NCBI GenBank assembly: GCA_018666295.1
Contig: JABIZW010000101.1
Location: forward strand, 1 to 5,584
Direction of reading: 5' to 3'
Source of the DNA: Halieaceae bacterium
GTDB taxonomy: Bacteria > Pseudomonadota > Gammaproteobacteria > Pseudomonadales > Halieaceae
Length of the DNA stretch: 5,584 nt
How positions within the stretch are numbered: position 1 is the first letter of the stretch; each line of letters opens with the position of its first letter. This document shows, in pieces, positions 1-5,110 of this stretch. Below the pieces are notes generated by a model that did no database searches, was not told where the DNA came from, and saw nothing but the letters and a program-made list of their open reading frames with translations. Made by a program: the position numbers and the translations under genes.

Positions 1-2256
1 ATCGAAATGAAAGAAGGCAACCAGGTGGATCAATACAGTGATTCGTTTAATGCGTTCCTGACTGAATACCGTCAGAGCACCGCCGACGGGATGCTCATTG
101 AAGTGAGTTACGACCAAAGTGGTTACACCGAAGCACGCTTAACCGGGGTCCTCAAGAATATCTTGGCGGGCGTGTTAATCGTTGTCGGGGTACTTTTTAT
201 TACGCTGGGGTGGCGCGCCGCCCTTATCGTCGCGCTAAGCCTCCCGCTCTGCACGTTACTGTCCATGATGGTTTTGAACTATCTCGACATCCGGATTCAT
301 CAAATGTCGATGACAGGACTCGTGGTTGCACTGGGTCTTTTGGTGGATGGTTCAATCGTCATTACCGATGAAATTCGACGCCACCTTCTCGCGGGCGACC
401 GGCCGCTTGCTGCGATGCAAAAAGCGGTTAATCGCATGACGGTGCCGCTTGTGAGCGCAACAGCGACGACCGTTCTCGCCTTCACACCCATGGCCATTCT
501 CGCCGGTCCCTCGGGTGACTTTCTTGGGAGTCTCGCCACCTGCGTTATCGTCATGCTGACCATTAGTTTGTTGCTGGCGCTCACGCTAACACCGGCTATT
601 GCCGCGCGCGTGCTGCCCAGTGGAATATCACAGAGGCCCGCTTGGTGGCGAACGGGCATCAGTGTCCCCAGCCTGGTCACTGTATTTACAAAAAGTATTG
701 ATTGGTCCCTCCGCTACCCATTGGCCTCTGTCTTGATTGCAGGCTCTATCCCGGTCCTCGGCTTTGTCAGCGCTGCCACTCTTACCAATCAATTTTTTCC
801 CGGTACAGATCGAGACCAAGTCTATATTCGGCTCGACATGCCCAGCACGTCAGGCATCGAAGAGACACTCGCTCTCGTAAACAATATTGACAACGACCTT
901 CAGGCAGAACCCCTGATCCGACGTGTCGACTGGTCGGTCGGTGAAAGTCCCCCTGCGTTCTACTACAACTTACGATCGAATCGACGTAACGCCCCTGGCT
1001 GGGCGGAGGCAATGATTCTGACAACCGATGAAAATCAAACAAACGGGCTGATTCGGCGGCTACAAACCCAGTTTGATCGCCACTACCCCGAAGCACAGGT
1101 CATTGTACTGGGCATCGATCAAGGCCCCCCGGTCGCAGCACCTTTGGAAGTAATCGTTTATGGCCCAAATTCCCACACGCTGAGATCTTTGGGCGAAACT
1201 TTCCGGCGGCGCATGCAGTCGCTTCCGGACATTACGCACACCCGATTGTCCATCACCCCCGCAGCACCTAAAGTTCAGTTTGTGCCAGACAGTGACAAGC
1301 TACGACGACTGGGTATTGAGCGCACTCAACTCGCACAACTCATTGAAGGTCGGCTCAGGGGACGTATTGGTGGGGCAGTACTAGAGGATACTGAGCGACT
1401 TAATGTGCGCGTGAAATTAAAACGCGACAACTGGCAAAGCAGTGACGACCTGTTGAATTTAACGGTGTCAGTTATCGACAATAACGGCCGTACTCAACAG
1501 GTCCCTCTCGCCAATCTTGGGGGGCTTGAACTGATTCCTGAAGACGCGCCAATCGGACGGAAAAACGGCGAGCGCGTCAACGAAGTGCAAGCGTTTTTAA
1601 CCCGTGGCGTGTTGCCAGAGGAGGCACTTAAACTGCTCAGGGCGTCGCTGGAAGACAACCCCATTTCCATGCCCCCCGGCTATCGCTACTCGTTCGGCGG
1701 CGACAGTGCGGAGCGCGATGAAGTCGTCAATGATCTCATCGGGCCAGTAGGTCTGGTGCTCTCTCTACTCGTTGGCACGATCATGCTGACCTTTAACTCC
1801 TGGCGTCTCACGGCCCTCGCCTTTGGCGTCGTGGTGTGTGCGTTTGGGCTCAGCTTTTTGGCGCTTGCCCTCTTCCGATACCCGCTGGGGATTCAAGCAT
1901 TAATCGGAGTTGTCGGATCGATCGGGGTGGCGATCAACGCCTGCATCATTATTTTGACCTCATTTCAACAATCCCCAGCGGCCTCGAACGGTGACAAACT
2001 GGCAATGCGCAACGAAGTTCTTGCGGCAAGTCGTCATATCGTGTCAACGACCCTGACTACGTTCGGTGGATTTCTCCCGCTCATACTCGAGGGCAGTCAA
2101 TTTTGGCCGCCTTTCGCCATGGCCATTGCTGGCGGCGTACTGCTCTCGACAATCGTGTCGTTTTACCTGGTTCCCCCTGCCTACGTGCTACTGGGCGCAC
2201 CCCGTGATAATCGGGTCGAACGGGCACTGCAGCAGGCAGATCAGGCCTACCCATGA
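1..2256 (+). CDS. RND-family efflux transporter permease subunit (AcrB-like), 5' partial
   Basis: This is an inner-membrane proton-driven exporter that would work with a periplasmic adaptor and an outer-membrane channel, both outside the window. The frame is open from base 1, so the Met at 7 is internal. The family is about 1,020-1,050 residues, so TM1 and most of the first periplasmic loop (about 300 residues) are missing. Numbering from the codon at 7, the visible parts are TM2-TM6 (about 50-202), TM7 (about 236-258), a large second periplasmic domain (about 260-575) and TM8-TM12 (about 578-728). TM4 carries GLLVDGSIVITDE: one Asp (D114, bases 346-348) of the proton relay is kept, and Gly follows where AcrB has a second Asp. 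TM10 reads GVAINACIII, with Ile643 where AcrB has its relay Lys. The C-terminal TTFGGFLPLI and FYLVPPAYVLL segments are typical of the family. Substrate is unknown. The stop codon overlaps the next gene's start. Family assignment is very secure; drug versus other substrate is not. Confidence 0.95.
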   Translation: MEMKEGNQVDQYSDSFNAFLTEYRQSTADGMLIEVSYDQSGYTEARLTGVLKNILAGVLIVVGVLFITLGWRAALIVALSLPLCTLLSMMVLNYLDIRIHQMSMTGLVVALGLLVDGSIVITDEIRRHLLAGDRPLAAMQKAVNRMTVPLVSATATTVLAFTPMAILAGPSGDFLGSLATCVIVMLTISLLLALTLTPAIAARVLPSGISQRPAWWRTGISVPSLVTVFTKSIDWSLRYPLASVLIAGSIPVLGFVSAATLTNQFFPGTDRDQVYIRLDMPSTSGIEETLALVNNIDNDLQAEPLIRRVDWSVGESPPAFYYNLRSNRRNAPGWAEAMILTTDENQTNGLIRRLQTQFDRHYPEAQVIVLGIDQGPPVAAPLEVIVYGPNSHTLRSLGETFRRRMQSLPDITHTRLSITPAAPKVQFVPDSDKLRRLGIERTQLAQLIEGRLRGRIGGAVLEDTERLNVRVKLKRDNWQSSDDLLNLTVSVIDNNGRTQQVPLANLGGLELIPEDAPIGRKNGERVNEVQAFLTRGVLPEEALKLLRASLEDNPISMPPGYRYSFGGDSAERDEVVNDLIGPVGLVLSLLVGTIMLTFNSWRLTALAFGVVVCAFGLSFLALALFRYPLGIQALIGVVGSIGVAINACIIILTSFQQSPAASNGDKLAMRNEVLAASRHIVSTTLTTFGGFLPLILEGSQFWPPFAMAIAGGVLLSTIVSFYLVPPAYVLLGAPRDNRVERALQQADQAYP

Positions 2257-2858
2257 GCGTATCAACCCGAACGTATCATCACGGCGACTTGCGGAACTGC
2301 GCCATCGGTGTCGCCGCGCAGCTCGTCGAGTCTAGTGGCAGTTATGACATTACGATTACACAAGTTGCCAAACTGAGCGGCGTCAGTGCAGCCGCACTCT
2401 ACCGACACTTTAAAGACAAAGAGGCACTGGTGTCGGCGGTCGCGGAGCTAATCCATAGGACCTTTACACAGTACTTACTGGCCGCTGAGGCTGAGGTAGA
2501 ACGGGGAACACTGGCACACTTTGAAGCACTGGGGAGCGCCTACCTTCGGTTTGCCGAGGAAAAGCGGACCTTTTTCAGACTCATGTGGGAGTACCGCGGC
2601 AATACTGAGATAAAGCAAGGCACCGCACCAGCGATGGCGGCTGGATTCCAGATTCTGCTAGACGCTGTTGAGCTGTACACGACCCGTCAAAGCAGTCCGC
2701 AACCTCACTCCCCTATGAGAACAGCAACGCTACTGTGGTCAACCGTTCACGGAATCGCGACGCTAAGACACAATCACTTACTAGATAAATTCGACGAGAA
2801 CGTGAAGGCTGAAGAACTGCTCAAGACCGCGACTCATGCGATCTTAGGGACCGACTGA
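2253..2858 (+). CDS. TetR/AcrR family transcriptional regulator
   Basis: This is a 201-residue cytoplasmic DNA-binding repressor-type protein of normal family length. The N-terminal TetR domain spans about residues 8-60. Its helix-turn-helix (about 34-53) reads ITQVAKLSGVSAAALYRHF, followed by KDKEAL, a very typical TetR signature. The C-terminal ligand/dimer region contains LWSTVHG (W162, H166, G167), matching the WHG-type TetR C-terminal domain. The start ATG at 2253 overlaps the pump's TGA as ATGA, with a weak AGG at 2243-2245 as ribosome binding site, so translation is probably coupled to the pump gene. Placing the regulator last in the operon implies it is made together with the pump. 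Control of the pump operon's own promoter upstream is the natural inference, but no operator is visible here because that promoter lies outside. The effector is unknown. Confidence 0.93.
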   Translation: MSVSTRTYHHGDLRNCAIGVAAQLVESSGSYDITITQVAKLSGVSAAALYRHFKDKEALVSAVAELIHRTFTQYLLAAEAEVERGTLAHFEALGSAYLRFAEEKRTFFRLMWEYRGNTEIKQGTAPAMAAGFQILLDAVELYTTRQSSPQPHSPMRTATLLWSTVHGIATLRHNHLLDKFDENVKAEELLKTATHAILGTD

Positions 2859-2895
2859 CCTATTGGCACTGAGCATGTCGACTCGATGCAGAAGA

Positions 2896-2923
2896 TTGAC
2901 TACATTAGGCGCGGTTTTATTTT
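2896..2923 (+). promoter_or_regulatory. possible sigma70 promoter before the 105-residue membrane protein gene
   Basis: TTGACT (2896-2901, 5 of 6 matches to the -35 consensus) is followed after 16 bases by TATTTT (2918-2923, 4 of 6 matches to the -10). Transcription would start near 2930, just before the GAGG ribosome binding site at 2943-2946. The spacing is slightly short and the surrounding DNA is T-rich, so chance matches are possible. If real, the small membrane protein gene is separate from the pump-TetR unit. Confidence 0.33.
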
Positions 2924-2953
2924 CATTTTAATGGCGAGCAACGAGGTTTCGTA

Positions 2954-3271
2954 ATGGAAGTCACGACAGCCCCTCTTTGGTTTTTGGCGGGTTTGGTCGC
3001 GCTATGGTTGGGCTTTAGGCTCAGTCACTCGATGCATGAGGGCGCAGCGGATTCGCGTGCGCCATTGACCGCAAGGACCTTAGTAACTCTGTACTGCGCG
3101 TCTGTGTGCGCTATTTTGCTCACTGTCGCTCAATCTGACCAACTGCCCTTCACCATACGGGCAAGTATTGTCGTCCTGAGTCTCTCGACTGCGCTCATGC
3201 AACTGTTGCAAATTTGGACCGAGAAGCCTGTTCCGGGTAAAGACTGTCAAGGTCGCGATGTCGTGGAATAA
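2954..3271 (+). CDS. small integral membrane protein, function unknown
   Basis: This 105-residue protein is not one I recognise. The start ATG has a good ribosome binding site, GAGG at 2943-2946, seven bases upstream. Three hydrophobic segments are visible at about residues 7-23 (PLWFLAGLVALWLGF), 40-60 and 66-88. Short polar loops separate them, and the hydrophilic C-terminus (KPVPGKDCQGRDVVE) contains one Cys. The first helix is followed by a His/Ser/Arg-containing linker (RLSHSMHEG), so an N-out or N-in topology cannot be decided by eye. It lies 95 bases after the TetR gene and ends 32 bases before the tRNA, with no clear terminator on either side. No catalytic motif or known domain is seen. 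It is probably a real gene given the start signal and coherent membrane pattern, but its role is open. Confidence 0.72.
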   Translation: MEVTTAPLWFLAGLVALWLGFRLSHSMHEGAADSRAPLTARTLVTLYCASVCAILLTVAQSDQLPFTIRASIVVLSLSTALMQLLQIWTEKPVPGKDCQGRDVVE

Positions 3272-3284
3272 ACCCTCACGAGTG

Positions 3285-3293
3285 TGCGATACT
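3285..3293 (+). promoter_or_regulatory. possible extended -10 promoter of the tRNA gene
   Basis: TGC followed by GATACT (-10 at 3288-3293, 4 of 6 matches) forms an extended -10 element eleven bases before the mature tRNA. It is followed directly by the GC-rich run TCGCGCCCCC, like the discriminator of stable-RNA promoters that are subject to stringent control. No convincing -35 is seen at the right distance, and the leader would be only a few bases, so this is tentative. The tRNA may instead be read through from the gene upstream. Confidence 0.3.
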
Positions 3294-3303
3294 TCGCGCC
3301 CCC

Positions 3304-3380
3304 GCGCCCATAGCACAACCGGATAGTGCACGTGCCTTCTAAGCATGAGGTTCCAGGTTCGAGTCCTGGTGGGCGCGCCA
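3304..3380 (+). tRNA. tRNA-Arg (anticodon UCU)
   Basis: The sequence folds into a complete cloverleaf of 77 bases including an encoded CCA. The acceptor stem GCGCCCA (3304-3310) pairs perfectly with TGGGCGC (3370-3376), followed by discriminator G and CCA (3378-3380). The D-stem is GCAC/GTGC (3313-3316/3326-3329) with GG in the loop. The anticodon stem is CGTGC/GCATG (3331-3335/3343-3347) with one G-U pair, and its loop CTTCTAA gives anticodon TCT at 3338-3340, reading AGA (and AGG by wobble). The variable loop has five bases. The T-stem CCAGG/CCTGG (3353-3357/3365-3369) encloses TTCGAGT. The acceptor stem and 3' end match what I recall of enteric argU, which decodes the same codons. tRNA genes of this type are known integration sites in enterics, but no integrase or repeated 3' end is present here. 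Confidence 0.97.
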
Positions 3381-3482
3381 TCTTCAACCTGCCTAAAATC
3401 AAGCCTCAGAGCATAAACCGATATCTGAAATTCATTCGGTTTCCGATCAGCCAGGTTACCACCTGAACTTACGCCCAATCGC

Positions 3483-3563
3483 ATGTCACTCTACGGTCAT
3501 TATCAAACCTCGCCGCAGCAGCCCCAAGCCCCACCACAACAGCAGCACGAAATGACCTCATGA
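3483..3563 (+). pseudogene. Gln/Pro-rich short frame, probably the displaced N-terminus of the DUF805 gene
   Basis: A 26-codon frame starting at ATG 3483 encodes a Gln/Pro-rich stretch (YGHYQTSPQQPQAPPQQQ) and ends at TGA 3561-3563, overlapping the ATG at 3560 of the DUF805 frame. Some DUF805 proteins have a Tyr/Pro/Gln-rich leader before their first helix, so this may be the original N-terminus. One extra base at the TGA (for example TGG AAG) would join the two frames and read TSWKHFLNA, which fits the family. No strong ribosome binding site precedes 3483. The frame is short enough that chance cannot be excluded. Confidence 0.35.
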
Positions 3564-3964
3564 AGCACTTTCTCAACGCATCGATATCGGGTTTTAGACG
3601 GACATTTGACTTCCACGATACTGCGTCAAGAGCCGACTTTTGGTATCTCATGCTTCTTTTTGTTGTTCTGTAGCTAGTGGTCGCAACCGTCGATGAGGTG
3701 TTCGTAGCCTCAGCCGTCAGTATTCAAGCTCTCCCGTTTGGTCAGTATATTCCCATGGGACTGGTTGATCCTGAGGTGGGTGTATTGGTTCTGATGTATC
3801 GCCCCATCATGGGAATTCCAACGTTGTCGGTCACTATCAGGCGACTGCACGATGTGGGCAAGTCAGGCTGGTGGTCGCTACTTTGGATACTGCCGCTACC
3901 TCTTCTGGGCTGGTTCTACTTAATTCCCTTGCTGTGTAGACCGACGTTTTCAAAGGACGGTTAG
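3560..3964 (+). pseudogene. DUF805 family inner-membrane protein, interrupted by an in-frame TAG
   Basis: One reading frame from ATG 3560 to TAG/stop at 3964 gives about 134 codons, the usual size for DUF805. It is split by TAG at 3671-3673 (codon 38). Before the stop, FDFHDTASRADFWYLMLLF matches the family's N-terminal block, although the usual Gly-Arg before the Ala/Ser-Arg is Asp-Thr here. After it, GIPTLSVTIRRLHDVGKSG (followed by WW) and LLGWFYLIPLLCRP are textbook DUF805 C-terminal motifs. The part after the stop could in principle start at GTG 3677, but there is no ribosome binding site there and it would lack the first helix. A broken gene is therefore more likely than a separate short one. 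DUF805 proteins are small membrane proteins of unknown function. The 3' end overlaps the convergent methyltransferase gene by 15 bases. A sequencing error is the main alternative for either lesion. Confidence 0.75.
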
Positions 3965-4576
3965 TACAACAAATCGGCATTTAGAGCCCTCCGAATGAAT
4001 GTAGGGCTCGAGACGTATTTGCTCGATGACCACCCTGCCCGACGTGTGCAGATCCGCCACCAAATTCGCAAACCCGGTAGCCGCCCAGTAGTCGTCTCGC
4101 ACCGTAAACACTACGGCACCTCCAGAGCGCGTAACCCGAATCAGCTCGAATAGTGCCTCGGGGGCGACGTGCGTGGACGTAAATGTCCCAATGCATGTCA
4201 CCGCATCGTAGACATCCGCGGCGATGGCAAGTGGCTGATTCATATCCATACAGTCAAGCGCCTGATAGACGCCTTTCTGGCGAGCCTCTGCAAGCATACC
4301 GGGCGAATAATCAATGCCTGTAAGGTACGCAACACCTGCCTCGCTAAGAGCCAGACCAACTAGACCCGTACCACAACCCGCATCCAGCACATGCACTTCG
4401 TCCAGCTGCATTGCAGACGCTAGGAGCTTAACCGCCGTCTGCGGACTGGTATAACCCCACTCATCGAGCAGCTGTGTTTCATAGCCCTGAGCCCAATTGT
4501 CGTAAATACCCATCAACTCCTCAGTGGTGCTGGCGGTTAAAATTTTCGTGTGAATATCGGCTTGTGCTCCAGCCAT
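3950..4576 (-). CDS. class I SAM-dependent methyltransferase, METTL27/WBSCR27-like
   Basis: This 208-residue soluble enzyme should transfer a methyl group from S-adenosylmethionine to an unknown acceptor. The Rossmann-fold motif I is VLDAGCGTGLVG (residues 63-74). The acidic residue that holds the SAM ribose is D89 in GIDYSPGMLAEAR, and FELIRVTRSGGAVVFTVR (143-160) forms the typical motif III/strand 5 region. The N-terminal IYDNWAQGYE (24-33), the following Tyr-rich segment and the RQKGVYQAL stretch closely resemble animal METTL27 and its bacterial relatives, from memory of that family. The start at 4576 is supported by AGGGAGG (4581-4587, complementary strand), though only four bases separate it from ATG. 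A 33-residue membrane peptide gene ends 48 bases upstream on the same strand, so the two may share a transcript. The 3' end overlaps the DUF805 frame. Substrate is not deducible. Confidence 0.9.
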   Translation of the reverse strand: MAGAQADIHTKILTASTTEELMGIYDNWAQGYETQLLDEWGYTSPQTAVKLLASAMQLDEVHVLDAGCGTGLVGLALSEAGVAYLTGIDYSPGMLAEARQKGVYQALDCMDMNQPLAIAADVYDAVTCIGTFTSTHVAPEALFELIRVTRSGGAVVFTVRDDYWAATGFANLVADLHTSGRVVIEQIRLEPYIHSEGSKCRFVVLTVL

Positions 4577-4624
4577 GGGGCCTCCCTGAAAGAAACAGTC
4601 GCTTAGCTTTACTTTAGTGAACCA

Positions 4625-4726
4625 TTAGGCAGGCAAAGCGAGGTCTTTGACCACTATCCAAAGTGCAATAAACCCGCAAAGCAGCAGCACTAGGGCAAAC
4701 GCGCGTTCAGTCTCGTTTTTAAACAT
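4625..4726 (-). CDS. 33-residue single-helix membrane peptide
   Basis: This short frame encodes a polar N-terminus (MFKNETERA), one hydrophobic helix at about residues 9-26 (FALVLLLCGFIALWIVV) and a short KDLALPA tail. A good ribosome binding site, GAGGG (complement of 4733-4737), lies six bases before the ATG. It is upstream of and on the same strand as the methyltransferase gene, with a 48-base gap. Positively and negatively charged flanks with a clean central helix are what a real small membrane protein looks like, and a random frame of this length rarely shows both that and a ribosome binding site. I do not recognise a family. It could be an accessory subunit, a membrane anchor partner or an independent peptide. 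Expression is not shown by the sequence. Confidence 0.6.
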   Translation of the reverse strand: MFKNETERAFALVLLLCGFIALWIVVKDLALPA

Positions 4727-4959
4727 GACATTCCCTCGAAATACCGGACTGGCAATTACCCTACCGCTGTGACCGTCCGAGCTGCAAACTTTTCACCACC
4801 TGAAATAACGACGCTGTTGCGCTTTTTACACTGTTGTGGGGGCCGCGGCACCACGAAACGCCGCGAGCAAAGAAAGGCGAAACACTTAATTAAACTCCCC
4901 AGAAAAAACACGAACGGGTTGCTGTCGCTGATTTGTAAAACCAAGTTATGCGCCAGGGC

Positions 4960-4977
4960 GTAAGTACTCGGTAAGTA
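4960..4977. repeat. direct repeat GTAAGTA with 11-base period
   Basis: GTAAGTA occurs at 4960-4966 and again at 4971-4977, so the copies are about one helical turn apart and on the same DNA face. This is a layout seen in binding sites for regulators that bind as tandem units. It lies about 135 bases before the P450 start. Seven-base repeats can arise by chance, so function is uncertain. Confidence 0.3.
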
Positions 4978-5074
4978 ACAACGGGGACGACTTAATCTGA
5001 AGCCGTACCAGTTGTCTTAAAAAAACCACAGTTCACTCGTCGGAAGCCTGAAAATTTAGGTACTCTCATTATCC

Positions 5075-5091
5075 AACGCGCCTACCGCGTT
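5075..5091. promoter_or_regulatory. perfect 6-5-6 inverted repeat before the P450 gene, candidate operator
   Basis: AACGCG (5075-5080), five bases CCTAC, and CGCGTT (5086-5091) form a perfect palindrome ending 19 bases before the P450 ATG. The size and position fit a dimeric repressor site overlapping the transcription start or leader. It could also fold as a short hairpin in the mRNA leader, with the ribosome binding site (AGG 5101-5103) outside the stem. No cognate regulator is visible nearby on this side, and there is no evidence that the TetR protein upstream binds it. Confidence 0.45.
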
Positions 5092-5110
5092 TAACCGTTT
5101 AGGTCGTCCT

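Larger units (their letters stand above)
4727..5110. other. gene-free divergent intergenic region
   Basis: This 384-base stretch separates the minus-strand peptide/methyltransferase pair from the P450 gene and should hold both promoters. Short frames on either strand lack ribosome binding sites and protein-like composition. It contains a GC-only inverted repeat CGCGGC/GCCGCG (4844-4849/4860-4865, 10-base loop, no T-run after it), a spaced direct repeat of GTAAGTA (4960-4977) and the inverted repeat next to the P450 start. CATTAT at 5067-5072 could be a -10 element for the P450, but no good -35 is seen. No RNA gene or terminator could be supported. Confidence 0.6.

Noticed and set aside
300..680. 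Minus-strand open frame of 126 codons
   Set aside because: Antisense to the RND membrane segments; low-complexity Arg/Ser/Val composition and no protein-like motif. It is a shadow of the pump gene, as are the minus frames at 628-819 and 782-1096 and the plus frame at 702-890.
2066..2335. Plus-strand frame across the pump/TetR junction
   Set aside because: Overlaps two well-supported genes in another frame and has an Arg/Cys-rich composition without motifs.
3415..3442. AAACCGA/TCGGTTT inverted repeat after the tRNA as a terminator
   Set aside because: Seven pairs but a 14-base loop, AT-rich outer pairs and no following T-run. A second stem CAGGT/ACCTG (3452-3465) also lacks a T-run. Neither is convincing.
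3080..3484. Minus-strand frame of 134 codons containing TRTRTWNL
   Set aside because: That peptide is the well-known artefact of translating the antisense strand of a tRNA gene; the frame crosses the tRNA-Arg and the small membrane protein gene.
3469..3651. Minus-strand frame of 60 codons
   Set aside because: Antisense to the DUF805 region with no ribosome binding site or motif.
3677..3964. Independent gene starting at GTG 3677
   Set aside because: In the same frame as the upstream DUF805 block, no ribosome binding site, and it would lack the first conserved block; better explained as the part of a broken DUF805 gene after its stop.
4169..4363. Plus-strand frame of 64 codons, and minus-strand frame 3981-4196
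   Set aside because: Both lie inside the methyltransferase gene in other frames and show no protein-like features.
4844..4865. CGCGGC/GCCGCG stem as a terminator
   Set aside because: GC-only stem with a 10-base loop, but no T-run on either strand and no gene ending nearby that needs it.
4756..4963. Overlapping short frames on both strands (4756-4944 minus, 4769-4963 plus)
   Set aside because: Non-ATG starts, no ribosome binding site, Lys/Arg/Cys-rich chance composition; they lie in the gene-free divergent region.
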